Assembly: GCA_947072565.1 (NCBI GenBank)
Contig: CAMTIM010000003.1
Coordinates: 1-44,678 of the forward strand
Direction of reading: 5' to 3'
Source: an uncultured Peptostreptococcaceae bacterium
GTDB taxonomy: Bacteria > Bacillota > Clostridia > Peptostreptococcales > Peptostreptococcaceae
Length of the DNA: 44,678 bases
Position 1 is the stretch's first letter. Each line of letters opens with the position of its first letter. Positions 23,218 through 30,937 of this stretch are shown here, piece after piece. Position numbers and translations under genes: made by a program. The notes beneath the pieces were generated by a model. That model did not search any database. It was not told the DNA's origin and saw nothing but the letters and a program-made list of their open reading frames with translations.

Positions 23218-23373
23218 ATGATAGAATTTATATCTATTTATAAGGCTTTAAAAGACCTTTTACAGTTTTTAACTCTTATTATTACAGTTTATACATTTGT
23301 AGAAGTACAAAGAGATAAGAAAAAAAGTAAGAGAAAACAAAAAAATGTCCCTTCAAGAAGAAGAAACATTTAA
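23218..23373 (+). CDS. 51-aa small membrane peptide
   Basis: ATG 23218 with GGAGG 6 nt upstream. One hydrophobic helix (about 13-31) is followed by a strongly basic tail (RDKKKSKRKQK, RRR). Size and layout resemble type I toxins or small membrane regulators. The leader has a CAAGAAAC/GTTTCTTG hairpin (about 23150-23197) enclosing a G-rich loop, and a stable stem (23390-23417) follows the stop. No antisense promoter was firmly identified, so a toxin role is only a guess. Confidence 0.55.
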   Translation: MIEFISIYKALKDLLQFLTLIITVYTFVEVQRDKKKSKRKQKNVPSRRRNI

Positions 23374-23389
23374 TCACTTTTTTTAAGCC

Positions 23390-23417
23390 ATAAGGTAGGA
23401 TGGCACTCCTACCTTAT
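23390..23417. terminator. Hairpin after the 51-aa gene
   Basis: TAAGGTAGGA/TCCTACCTTA with a 6-nt loop. The T-run is weak on the plus strand, so this may be an mRNA 3'-end stabiliser and not a classic terminator. Confidence 0.5.
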
Positions 23418-23446
23418 AGATATAATTCTAGCATAAAAATTAAAAC

Positions 23447-23590
23447 ATGAAAAGTAAAAAACTATTTTTAATCTTTGTAATTTTGTTTTTAGTAACACTA
23501 GATATTAATGATATTAATATTCTAACAATTTTAAATTTGATATGTATCCCGATAACTATGTTAGCTATTTTAAAAGTACCAAAAAAATAA
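23447..23590 (+). CDS. 47-aa hydrophobic peptide (tentative)
   Basis: Frame from ATG 23447 to TAA. Two hydrophobic helices (about 6-18 and 24-42) lie between Lys-rich ends (MKSKK...KVPKK), the common form of tiny integral membrane proteins in Clostridia. There is no recognisable ribosome site, so translation is uncertain unless coupled to the 51-aa gene upstream. Confidence 0.4.
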   Translation: MKSKKLFLIFVILFLVTLDINDINILTILNLICIPITMLAILKVPKK

Positions 23591-23598
23591 AAAATAAA

Positions 23599-23626
23599 AA
23601 AGTGCTGTAGCTTACTATAGCACTTA
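23599..23626 (-). terminator. Terminator-like hairpin
   Basis: AAGTGCTgTAG/TATAGCACTT with loop CTTAC. The T-run is on the minus strand, so it would stop transcription coming leftwards. Confidence 0.6.
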
Positions 23627-23644
23627 ATATACAAGGAGTTAATA

Positions 23645-23896
23645 ATGGAAAAAATTTATTATATACAAAAAGAAGAAAAACAAATGGGAGGATATACAAC
23701 TTTTTGTCCTATAGTTTATATAGACTATGATAAGGCTAAAAAGAAATATTTAGAGTATGTTGAATATGAAAAAAACAGTTTAGATTATATGTTAAGTGCA
23801 TATGAAGGCTGTGACTGTATAAGCATACATGGCTCTGATGAATGGGGAGAGATAAGAAAAAATATCTGGTTGAGAAGTGAAGTAATAAACAAATAA
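23645..23896 (+). CDS. 83-aa hypothetical protein
   Basis: AAGGAG 7 nt before the ATG and a clear terminator after the stop support a real gene. It is a small soluble protein with Tyr-rich strands (KIYYIQKEEKQMGGYTTFCP) and a DYDKAKKKYLEYVEYEKNSLD helix, then CDCISIHGSDEWGEIRKNIW. The pattern (strand, helix, strand with SDEWGEIR) is seen in small clostridial plasmid and phage proteins of unknown role. No function can be assigned. Confidence 0.65.
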   Translation: MEKIYYIQKEEKQMGGYTTFCPIVYIDYDKAKKKYLEYVEYEKNSLDYMLSAYEGCDCISIHGSDEWGEIRKNIWLRSEVINK

Positions 23897-23907
23897 TAAG
23901 TATAAAA

Positions 23908-23938
23908 AAGAACTATAGGGATATGGTTCTTTTTTTTA
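23908..23938 (+). terminator. Rho-independent terminator
   Basis: AAGAACtATA/TATgGTTCTT stem, then eight T on the plus strand. It ends the 83-aa gene. Confidence 0.8.
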
Positions 23939-23949
23939 TAAAAAAATCA

Positions 23950-23980
23950 TTGTTTAAATTTATAAAAATTGTAGTATAAT
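23950..23980 (+). promoter_or_regulatory. Promoter of the antitoxin RNA
   Basis: TATAAT at 23975-23980 with a TTGTTT-like -35 19 nt upstream on the plus strand. Confidence 0.6.
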
Positions 23981-23986
23981 ATATAT

Positions 23987-24120
23987 TATAAAAGCACAAA
24001 AAAAGAAACTATAATCTAGTCGAATAGAGTGTGGTTTCTTAAATAAATCTATTTCTTAAACTTGATTTTTATATCAAGTTCAAAACCACTCTTAGTTGGC
24101 TGACTCGAGTGGTTTTTTAT
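23987..24120 (+). ncRNA. Antisense antitoxin RNA of a type I module
   Basis: A predicted RNA of about 130 nt begins after TATAAT 23975-23980 and ends at the stem AACCACTC/GAGTGGTT followed by a T-run (24083-24120). It is complementary to the 3' half of the toxin mRNA (24049-24120) and its 3' untranslated part. The convergent, overlapping layout matches type I modules described in C. difficile. Confidence 0.7.
24000..24040 (-). terminator. Terminator of the toxin mRNA
   Basis: AAGAAAC...GTTTCTT outer stem with paired ATCTAGT/ATAGAGT-like inner part, followed by seven T on the minus strand. Confidence 0.65.
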
Positions 24121-24201
24121 TTTATCATAGATAAAGTTGGCTACTAAACCTAGTCCAACAGTACTTACTATACCTATGACAAAAGTTATCTTTTGTTCCA
24201 T
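24049..24201 (-). CDS. Type I toxin (small hydrophobic peptide)
   Basis: 50 aa, with the near-ideal ribosome site AAGGAGGTG 8 nt upstream of ATG 24201. One membrane helix (about 5-25, TFVIGIVSTVGLGLVANFIY), then KIKNHSSQPTKSGFELDIKI and a basic end KFKK. The S-G-F-E-x-x-(I/F)-K-(I/F)-KFKK ending recalls C. difficile type I toxins (from memory). These insert in the membrane and arrest growth unless the antisense RNA blocks the mRNA. On a plasmid this gives post-segregational killing. Confidence 0.8.
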   Translation of the reverse strand: MEQKITFVIGIVSTVGLGLVANFIYDKIKNHSSQPTKSGFELDIKIKFKK

Positions 24202-24362
24202 ATAGGTTACACCTCCTTCCTACTATGTAGAAACAAAGGCTATATGAAACCCCACTCTTAGATTATAATTTCTTATAGTTTATTATATCATAATTTTATG
24301 CTTGTTTCATGCGATTCATTTAGTTTTAAATTACTATAAAGTATAAAACGTAAAATAAAAAA
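24202..24362. promoter_or_regulatory. Toxin leader and promoter region
   Basis: Minus-strand TATAAT-like boxes lie at about 24290 (GATATAATAA) and 24270 (AATTATAATC), upstream of a GTTTC-containing leader. The exact promoter cannot be fixed by eye. Confidence 0.45.
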
Positions 24363-24971
24363 TCAATTAGTTATTATTTTAAATTTATTTAACTTAACAG
24401 TTTTAGTAATGTATTTCCAATATGAGGGATTAATTAAATTATATAAAGTAGTTATTAATCCCATAAGTATTAATCTTTCTACTACTTGAGATTTGTATTC
24501 TGGATGTTCATTGGTTTTAATTATAGTTAAATTATTTCTTTTTGCTATTTGCCTTAATTGCCTTTCCATTAATTTATTAGTTGTTGTGTATAGTGTTGAT
24601 ATATTTGTTTCTGATATAAAAGCTTCAAATTTACTCATAGAATCTTTCATAATTGTATCTATGTTTTGAGGTTTATTATCATAAAAGTTTAAAGTAATTG
24701 ATTGCTTAATTGCTGATTTAAATGATATGTATTGTTGTATTTTATTTTTTTTATTTATAATTATAAAATTAGATATTTTCTTTGTTGAGAACTTAATATA
24801 TACTTCAAGTGCAAGTGGTGCTAGTAGATAAACATCTAAAATATAAATTACTAGCCCTTCTAAATATAAAGTATCTTTAATGGTTAAGAGTATAAGAGCT
24901 ATAGGTAGAAATATAAAAAGGATTAGTATTGCTGTTGTATTAATAAAATTTTTTATTTTAGGTATATTCAT
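24363..24971 (-). CDS. Membrane protein of unknown function
   Basis: 202 aa from ATG 24971 (AAAGGAAAA upstream; an earlier in-frame ATG at 24986 precedes the ribosome site). Two N-terminal hydrophobic hairpins (about 13-33 and 38-60) are followed by a cytoplasmic domain with SMSKFEAFISETNIS, TTTNKLMERQLRQIAKRNNLT, and a last hydrophobic stretch (about 165-185). No family recognised. It directly follows the terminator after the ArdC-like gene. Confidence 0.65.
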   Translation of the reverse strand: MNIPKIKNFINTTAILILFIFLPIALILLTIKDTLYLEGLVIYILDVYLLAPLALEVYIKFSTKKISNFIIINKKNKIQQYISFKSAIKQSITLNFYDNKPQNIDTIMKDSMSKFEAFISETNISTLYTTTNKLMERQLRQIAKRNNLTIIKTNEHPEYKSQVVERLILMGLITTLYNLINPSYWKYITKTVKLNKFKIITN

Positions 24972-24991
24972 AAATTTTCCTTTCATGGTAA

Positions 24992-25016
24992 AAACGGTAG
25001 ATTAGAGTCTACCGTC
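24992..25016 (-). terminator. Rho-independent terminator
   Basis: ACGGTAGA/TCTACCGT with a 6-nt loop and T-run on the minus strand, between the ArdC-like gene and the 202-aa gene. Confidence 0.8.
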
Positions 25017-25061
25017 TTTAGTTTATTTATTTTAAATTATACAATAAGATTAAATCTATTA

Positions 25062-27158
25062 CTACAAACTTACTGCATGATCTAGTTGTATCTCTTTATA
25101 AGCTGTATTGATGCCTAATTTTTTAAATAGACTATCTTTTGTTTCTTGACTTATGTTTTTAAATTCTTCATTAACGACCCTATCAATATGATTAGATAAA
25201 TTTATTGCGTAACCATCTCCTATATCAAATCGACCTGAATAGAATGGTTTTTCATCACATTTTTTATTATCATGAATTTCAAAATCAGTTTTATAGTAAC
25301 CCATATGATTTTTGTCTAATACACACATTTCTGTTAATATACCTACCAGTTTATTAGCATCTTCATATTTATATATTGAATTGCTTTTAATTTCTCCATG
25401 TTCAGAGAAATTAAATTTAACATATATATCTGTATTTTCTCTTGTATTATCAATAGGCTTAGATTCTTTAATATCTTTATTAAATACATTATCTAAAATT
25501 TCTATTGAGCTACTTCTTAATGACAAATCATTTATAAAATCAATATCATTGGCTTTTATAGTATCTATTACTGTATCCAAGTAACTATATTTCTTATTTA
25601 TTTCTTCTGTATCTAATTTCTGAACACTTTCTGATATATTGTATAGATTGTTAGATATAATTGATACAGAATCGTTTAAATCATCTCTTATAATATTTTT
25701 ATCATTGCAGATATTTTTTAATTTAAAATAATTTTCTTTTAATATATCTTCAATAATTTGAGGTGTATATTCTTTAGCATCATTTTTAATATTTTCTTCA
25801 TTGACACTTTTTTCTTTTTTATCAATTGATATGTCATTAGTTAAACTATTTTCTATTGATTCAATAAATTCAGATACAGTATTTTTAACTTCTTTTATGA
25901 TTTCTTTACGCTCTGATATATCTATGTTTTTAGTCCAACTGTTCAGATAGGATAATGAATACTCACTTGTATCTAATCCAAAATATGAACAAATAGAGTA
26001 TGCTACCATTTCAGCTTGATATTCTTTTTCATTTACAGAATAATTATTTCGAGTCTCCATAGTATGAAGTTTTCCATGCCCCAATTCATGTAGTAGTGTT
26101 TTTACGTTTTGAAGTTCTGAATTTCTGGGGTTTAAAGCAATTTCTTTTTCTTTAGGATAGCAAACACCTTTTACTGCTCCAAGTTCTCCTTTTGGTTCAA
26201 TAATTTTAAAATTTATTTTATCAGCCATCTTTTCTAAAGCTTTATAAAAATTATCATAATCCTTTACTTCCCCTTCAAGCCATTTATTGGGAAAGATTTT
26301 AGGTAAATCAGATATAGGAGCATTAGTTTGAGATATATCAAATACATGCCCTACTTTAAAAAATATCCTTTGATGTATATCTATTTCTTTATTTTTAATT
26401 TTTAATTTCTCTTCTTTATTTGCATACTTTAGTTGTTTTTCTTCACCGTTTTTATCTTTGAAATATGTAACAGTAGCAGGAGTTAATATCTTAATTCCTT
26501 TTTCTCCTTTGTTTATTTTATAACCTTGATTGCTCCAAAATTTAAATGAACCAACAGCCATAGCTCCTTCAAACTGTCCTTCAATTAACATAGAATTATT
26601 CTCTGAGTACTGATAAAATCTAGACATATATTGAAGATATTTTTTCATTTCATTTGGATTAGTGAAATATTTTTCTAAGTTTTCATTTATTTTATCTATT
26701 ATTTTCTCTGTTTCACTTTTCATATTTTTAGTATGTTTATTTTTAATTTCATCCTTTAAGACTTCTTTTGATTCTTTTATACCTTTAGTAGGTTGTTCGG
26801 TATTAGGTAATTCTTTCTCTAGTTCAATATTTTTAATTTCATTATCATTATTATTTTTATCTAAAGTCATTGAATTTAAAAACTCAATTTGTGAATCTCT
26901 AAAGCTTTCATTTTCTAAAAACTCGAATTGATTTTTTAAAATTCTATCTGAAATAATTTCTAAAGTACATATTTCTTTTGTGAATTTTTCATCATCTATA
27001 AATAGATTTAAAGTATCTAGTTTGTTCATGTTACTTTCTATCTCATTGATTTTAGGATTGAAGTATTCAATAGTTAAATTATCTTTAGTGCAAATATCCT
27101 TTATAGATGTTTTTACTTCATCTAATGTTTTTTTTATTAAATCTGTGTTTAAGTTCAT
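25062..27158 (-). CDS. ArdC-like antirestriction protein with metallopeptidase domain
   Basis: 698 aa, AAAGGATG ribosome site. An N-terminal charged helical extension (1-150) is followed by an ArdC/DUF1738-like ssDNA-binding domain (about 155-275, with SENNSMLIEGQFEGA, GYKINKGEKGIKIL, FKVGHVFDISQT). A zincin domain carries HELGH (357-361) with ESEYQAEMVAYSIC-like downstream helix. The C-terminal half is helical and ends in a small polyvalent-type domain (about 575-665, DIYVKFNFSEHG). ArdC-type proteins enter recipients with the transferred strand and protect it. The protease motif is intact. It lies just downstream of the mob genes, so it is probably expressed early after transfer. Confidence 0.8.
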   Translation of the reverse strand: MNLNTDLIKKTLDEVKTSIKDICTKDNLTIEYFNPKINEIESNMNKLDTLNLFIDDEKFTKEICTLEIISDRILKNQFEFLENESFRDSQIEFLNSMTLDKNNNDNEIKNIELEKELPNTEQPTKGIKESKEVLKDEIKNKHTKNMKSETEKIIDKINENLEKYFTNPNEMKKYLQYMSRFYQYSENNSMLIEGQFEGAMAVGSFKFWSNQGYKINKGEKGIKILTPATVTYFKDKNGEEKQLKYANKEEKLKIKNKEIDIHQRIFFKVGHVFDISQTNAPISDLPKIFPNKWLEGEVKDYDNFYKALEKMADKINFKIIEPKGELGAVKGVCYPKEKEIALNPRNSELQNVKTLLHELGHGKLHTMETRNNYSVNEKEYQAEMVAYSICSYFGLDTSEYSLSYLNSWTKNIDISERKEIIKEVKNTVSEFIESIENSLTNDISIDKKEKSVNEENIKNDAKEYTPQIIEDILKENYFKLKNICNDKNIIRDDLNDSVSIISNNLYNISESVQKLDTEEINKKYSYLDTVIDTIKANDIDFINDLSLRSSSIEILDNVFNKDIKESKPIDNTRENTDIYVKFNFSEHGEIKSNSIYKYEDANKLVGILTEMCVLDKNHMGYYKTDFEIHDNKKCDEKPFYSGRFDIGDGYAINLSNHIDRVVNEEFKNISQETKDSLFKKLGINTAYKEIQLDHAVSL

Positions 27159-27207
27159 ATTATTTTACATCCTTTCCTCTATATCTCATGTATTTATTTA
27201 TAAAAAA

Positions 27208-27237
27208 AGTAGATAAAGAAATTAATCTTTATCTACT
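27208..27237 (-). terminator. Rho-independent terminator
   Basis: Perfect AGTAGATAAAG/CTTTATCTACT stem with T-run on the minus strand, between the 78-aa gene and ardC-like gene. Confidence 0.85.
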
Positions 27238-27273
27238 CATTTATTATTAACTTAATTTTATTAGTAATGTTAA

Positions 27274-27510
27274 TTATGGGTTTACAATCAGTTTAATTTT
27301 TTCATCATAAGAAACATACATAGGTAAATCAAAATTAGATAATGATTTAGCTAATCCTGTACCACATTCTATTTTTATAACTTTTTTAGAATCTAAATCT
27401 TCTAATAATATATAATCCTCTTGTTTATTTAGCTCTATTATACAACCTTTTGAATTTTTAGAGCAAAAGAATTCACTAACTAATTTTTCATCTTCTATAT
27501 TTGGATACAT
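27274..27510 (-). CDS. 78-aa hypothetical protein
   Basis: AGGAGTG ribosome site. A small acidic soluble protein with probable beta strands (GCIIELNKQEDYILLEDLDSKKVIKIECG) and a GTGLAKSLSNFDLPMYVSYD tail. It lies between the relaxase and the ArdC-like gene and is followed by a terminator. No family recognised. Its place in the leading-region cluster suggests a conjugation accessory. Confidence 0.6.
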   Translation of the reverse strand: MYPNIEDEKLVSEFFCSKNSKGCIIELNKQEDYILLEDLDSKKVIKIECGTGLAKSLSNFDLPMYVSYDEKIKLIVNP

Positions 27511-27561
27511 AACAAATCACTCCTATATTTCTATTTTAATATTTTTATATAAATTTAAGGC

Positions 27562-28725
27562 TTAAAGTTCAATTTCATTATCAATTTTAGCTTGTAATTG
27601 TTCATAGTAGTTCATGTTTTTAATACTATCAAAATCATTAGATAATGCTTTTTTCATTTCATTTAGATTCTTTTTCGATATACATCTATCTAATATATTT
27701 AAGCTAGATTTTGAATTTGATTGATACTTTTTTCCCTTTGAAATTTTATTTATTTTTTTTTCTTCTTTTATATACTCTTTTACTTCTGTAAGTATTGTGT
27801 TACCCATTCTTTTATATAGCTCGTCTATTTTATTTTGCTTATAATCTTTATATTTTTCTCTTTTCCCAACTCCATAAACTTCTTTTAATATTTCTTCTTG
27901 CTTATCTAATTTTTTGCAGAGTTCTTTAAATTCATCTTCTTTATAAGTCTTAATATAATGCTCTGTCATTTTATTAAGATATACTTTTGAATCACTCATT
28001 GTATTGTAATCATAGTGCCAATGTCTTTCATCTTTTGGTAAATTTTTTATTATATTAAAGAATAGTTTTTTCATTTCTTTATCATTAAAAGAAGAAAAAT
28101 CTTTTTTAGTATTAACTATATCTTTTCTGATATTGTTATTGATTTCTTGATAGTTTTCTTTATTATTTAATAGTTCGTTTGTAAAGTTGCTTTTCATATT
28201 ATCTAAAGTCTTTTGAGTTCTTTTCCCTCTATTAGTAGTTGGTTTAGGTTCACAAATTGCAACATGTATATGTATATTATCTGTATTATAATGGATTGCT
28301 CCATTCCATACAGCACTCTCTAATAGATTATCTTTTTTAATAACAAAGTCAGTAGATTTTCTAACTGCATCTTTAATTTTTTCTTCATCAAGTTCCTTTG
28401 TAATAGGATTATAAAGACCATGTTTTGCTAACCACTTATTATCAAAGCTATATACATCTTGCCACATAATGCTCTCATTTTTTTGTGCTTCTTCAAATAA
28501 CTTTTTTGAGCCTTTTTTTTCAGCTTCGCTCATAAAATTAACATCACTATTAAAAAGCCCTGTGGTTTTTGTAGGATTCCCCATGTAATCATTATATAAT
28601 GAATACCTATTATAAGCATCATTTCTTATTGCTTCTTTTCTATCAATATAATCTACATAGGACTTAAATTTCCTAGATGTTGAAACAATAAATTTAGATG
28701 TAAGGATTATGCCAGGAGAAGCCAT
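27562..28725 (-). CDS. MobP2/MobL-type relaxase
   Basis: 387 aa. The N-terminus MASPGIILTSKFI and KFKSYVDYIDRKEAI are characteristic of MobP2/MobL-type relaxases (from memory), with candidate catalytic tyrosines Tyr23, Tyr26, Tyr41 and Tyr44. The HUH metal motif is IHIHVAICEP (about 151-160), with His145 as third ligand. The C-terminal half is charged and helical. The enzyme nicks oriT, stays bound to the 5' end and is pumped through the T4SS. Its ATG shares one base with the stop of the upstream RHH gene, so it is translationally coupled. Confidence 0.88.
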   Translation of the reverse strand: MASPGIILTSKFIVSTSRKFKSYVDYIDRKEAIRNDAYNRYSLYNDYMGNPTKTTGLFNSDVNFMSEAEKKGSKKLFEEAQKNESIMWQDVYSFDNKWLAKHGLYNPITKELDEEKIKDAVRKSTDFVIKKDNLLESAVWNGAIHYNTDNIHIHVAICEPKPTTNRGKRTQKTLDNMKSNFTNELLNNKENYQEINNNIRKDIVNTKKDFSSFNDKEMKKLFFNIIKNLPKDERHWHYDYNTMSDSKVYLNKMTEHYIKTYKEDEFKELCKKLDKQEEILKEVYGVGKREKYKDYKQNKIDELYKRMGNTILTEVKEYIKEEKKINKISKGKKYQSNSKSSLNILDRCISKKNLNEMKKALSNDFDSIKNMNYYEQLQAKIDNEIEL

Positions 28726-29138
28726 TAGTCAATCCTATTTTGTTTTATATATGCTTGTTTTAAAACTCTTTCTTTTACAATATTTCTTGAATTTGTTACT
28801 GCTCCATGAGGTTTTATTTCACTATCTATGACATGATCCTTTAGACTATTTTGATAATATATTCCATTTAGCAACTCAATTATAACTTGTGTATTACTAT
28901 TAGTTTTATTTGTTCCATGTTTAACACTTGTTAGATGAGGAATTAATTTTTCAGCCACTTTTTCAGCCATAAATTCGTATAAATTTTTAATTGTTATATC
29001 ATTTTCATTTTTATGCTCATCAATTAATAAAGCTAGAACTTCACTTCTGTTACGGCATTTTTTTTGTGACTTTAATTTGTCCAAGTACTTTAAATCATCT
29101 TCATTCAAATAAAAACTTCTCTGAATCATATCAGCCAT
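28725..29138 (-). CDS. RHH relaxosome accessory protein
   Basis: 137 aa from ATG 29138 (AAGGAG 9 nt upstream). The N-terminal MIQRSFYLNEDDLKYLDKLK... RNRSEVLALLIDEH is a ribbon-helix-helix domain. The rest is a helical tail with VAEKLIPHLTS. Its position directly before and coupled to the relaxase matches MobC/TraY-like accessory proteins that bind oriT and recruit the relaxase. Probable ligands are the 11-bp repeats at 29956-30032. Confidence 0.8.
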   Translation of the reverse strand: MADMIQRSFYLNEDDLKYLDKLKSQKKCRNRSEVLALLIDEHKNENDITIKNLYEFMAEKVAEKLIPHLTSVKHGTNKTNSNTQVIIELLNGIYYQNSLKDHVIDSEIKPHGAVTNSRNIVKERVLKQAYIKQNRID

Positions 29139-29139
29139 A

Positions 29140-29754
29140 TTAATTTTCTCCTTCACTTATAAATCTTGAAACATCAATTATATTTTCATCATAAAAAAGT
29201 TTAAAGATTCTAGAATTAAAATCCCAAATTCCAAGAGTTTTTTCTAGCATATATTTATATTTTTCATCAACAAGCCTTAACGTATTTGAATATGTTAACT
29301 GTCTTAAATATATAATTAGAAATTCACTTCTTGAATTTAGACTTCTTTGTTTTACTATTTCATCAATTCTATCTAAGATATATATTGGTAAATCTCTTAT
29401 AAGTACATCTTTTGTATCATCAAAGTTATTAATTTTTTTATTTGCATTTAATATTTTTTTTTCGAAACTTGTTTTTTTATAAAAATTATTTATCACTAAG
29501 TTATAAGCATCTTCACTATCTATAATATATTCTTCTATAAATTCTCCAAGAATCTTTGTATTTAAAACTATTGCGTCAGTTACAGTTTTCATTAATTCTT
29601 TATATTCATTTTCTTTAGCATCTCTTTCATTCTTAAATGCAATATCTTCTAATTCTTTTCTTAGAAATTCATCTCTACTCATTCCTTTTTCTTTTGCTAA
29701 CTTATCAAGTTTGGCTACAGTATTCGTTTCTAATTTTCTTACTTTAACTTCCAT
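29140..29754 (-). CDS. Protein with two RHH domains
   Basis: 204 aa from ATG 29754 (AAAGGAAAG upstream; an upstream in-frame ATG at 29805 has no site). Ribbon-helix-helix signatures occur twice: residues 1-40 (EVKVRKLETNTVAKLDKLAK, MSRDEFLRKELEDI) and about 118-155 (VLIRDLPIYILDRIDEIVK, SRSEFLIIYLRQL). RHH proteins bind as dimers, so one chain with two copies may act as a self-contained dimer or bridge two sites. First gene after the oriT candidate; likely oriT binder and autoregulator of the mob operon. Confidence 0.75.
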   Translation of the reverse strand: MEVKVRKLETNTVAKLDKLAKEKGMSRDEFLRKELEDIAFKNERDAKENEYKELMKTVTDAIVLNTKILGEFIEEYIIDSEDAYNLVINNFYKKTSFEKKILNANKKINNFDDTKDVLIRDLPIYILDRIDEIVKQRSLNSRSEFLIIYLRQLTYSNTLRLVDEKYKYMLEKTLGIWDFNSRIFKLFYDENIIDVSRFISEGEN

Positions 29755-29778
29755 TATAAACTTTCCTTTCATAAAAAA

Positions 29779-29810
29779 ATTAAGTGTATCAAATAGCGAA
29801 TACACTTAAT
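29779..29810 (-). terminator. Terminator/attenuator in the mob leader
   Basis: ATTAAGTGTA/TACACTTAAT stem and seven T on the minus strand. The stem lies only 25 bp before the first mob ATG. It either ends the 293-aa gene unit or attenuates the mob operon. Confidence 0.75.
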
Positions 29811-29839
29811 AAAAAATTCTAAAATTGTAGTTTTTCATT

Positions 29840-30032
29840 TTCGCTCACTCAAATAAAAAAGAGCATAAGGAGTTTTTGTCCCCACCGAGGGTGAGGAACT
29901 AGGCAAAGCCTAGTAATACTCTCATTTTCAACCTCAAAATATTGATATCATAAAAATTAGAAAAAATACGGAAAAAATACTAATTCAATACGGAAAAAAT
30001 ACGGAAAAAATACGGAAAAAATACTAATTAAG
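29840..30032. other. oriT: Candidate oriT with hairpins and phased A-tract repeats
   Basis: Directly upstream of the mob operon. Two adjacent hairpins: TCCCCACC/GGTGAGGA (29879-29897) and the perfect ACTAGGC-AAA-GCCTAGT (29898-29914). About 50 bp further on, an 11-bp unit TACGGAAAAAA occurs at 29967, 29989, 30000 and 30011, with TACTAATT variants at 29978 and 30022, all in 11-bp register. The A6 tracts should bend DNA. Hairpin plus iterons next to relaxase and RHH genes is the usual oriT layout. The nick site cannot be placed. Confidence 0.65.
29967..30032. repeat. Six 11-bp direct repeats
   Basis: Four copies of TACGGAAAAAA and two of TACTAATT(C/A)A(A/G), all in the same 11-bp register. A weaker A-tract unit (ATTAGAAAAAA) precedes them at 29956. 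Confidence 0.9.
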
Positions 30033-30914
30033 CTATTGCAAATTAGCATTTTTTTCTCTTGATTTTTTCACAAACATACTAACTTTATCTTTTAATTCTT
30101 TTATATTTTTTTCATTTTCTTTAATTAAATTTTCTGCATTACTTATAACATTTTCTAGATTACCTATGTTGGTGCTTGTTAGATTTTGTTCACTTTCTGT
30201 TTGATATTTTTTATCTGCTTCTAACTCTTCAATTTTAATTTTGGCATCTTTAATTTTGTCTTTTTCTGAATTATTTTTTTTCTCAAGAGCATCAATCTCT
30301 TTATTTAGATTTTTAATTTCTATACTAATTATTTCTTCAAAATATTGCTCACTAGATTTTTCTTTCATTAAAGAATTTGTTTTTATATCATTAACATCTG
30401 AGTAAATCCTTATGATAGAAAGTAATGTATTTTGGTTTAAATCAGACTTATTATCAAGTTCATTTTCATATGTATTGTCTGAACTTTTATATCCTAAAGA
30501 TAAAGATAATACAGACCATTTTTTAGGAACTTTTGCAAATACAATATAGTAATCTTTGTCAATTAATTTGAATCTTGTTTCAATTGTTTCATTTGTATTT
30601 GCCTGTTCTCTTAGCTCAAAAGATAGCTCTTTTCCATCAAAATTAGTAGGGTCATTAGCACAAACTATAAACTCAATAGCATGAGTTAATGGATTATATT
30701 GACGACTAAGTATTTTAGCATTTAGGCTATTTGATACTTGAATTTCATTTAAATTTGTACTTCTAACTTTAATATCTTTATTAAATACAGTTCCAGACAA
30801 TAGGAAAAATATTAATCCTAATACTATGACCCCAGATATTAAGTAATAAAAAAAAGAAGTATTATCTTTTAACTTTTCTGATGTATCTTTTATAAATAAT
30901 TTTATCTTTTTCAT
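30033..30914 (-). CDS. Membrane-anchored coiled-coil conjugation protein
   Basis: 293 aa, AAGGAG ribosome site. A short cytoplasmic N-terminus, one membrane helix (about 23-43), an extracellular beta-rich domain (about 50-160) with IEFIVCANDPTNFDGKELSF and FAKVPKKWSVLSLSLGY, then a long coiled coil (about 180-285). It lies between ssb and oriT, at the end of the transfer unit. It may be a structural envelope component. No family recognised. Confidence 0.65.
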   Translation of the reverse strand: MKKIKLFIKDTSEKLKDNTSFFYYLISGVIVLGLIFFLLSGTVFNKDIKVRSTNLNEIQVSNSLNAKILSRQYNPLTHAIEFIVCANDPTNFDGKELSFELREQANTNETIETRFKLIDKDYYIVFAKVPKKWSVLSLSLGYKSSDNTYENELDNKSDLNQNTLLSIIRIYSDVNDIKTNSLMKEKSSEQYFEEIISIEIKNLNKEIDALEKKNNSEKDKIKDAKIKIEELEADKKYQTESEQNLTSTNIGNLENVISNAENLIKENEKNIKELKDKVSMFVKKSREKNANLQ

Positions 30915-30937
30915 AACATATCTCCTTAAGGTCTTTT

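Noticed and set aside
23440-23634. 64-aa minus-strand frame
   Set aside because: Starts inside a hairpin, has no ribosome site and is antisense to the small plus-strand frame at 23447-23590.
29967-30032. CRISPR array
   Set aside because: The 11-bp units are contiguous with no spacers; they are iterons or phased A-tracts, and no cas genes are present.
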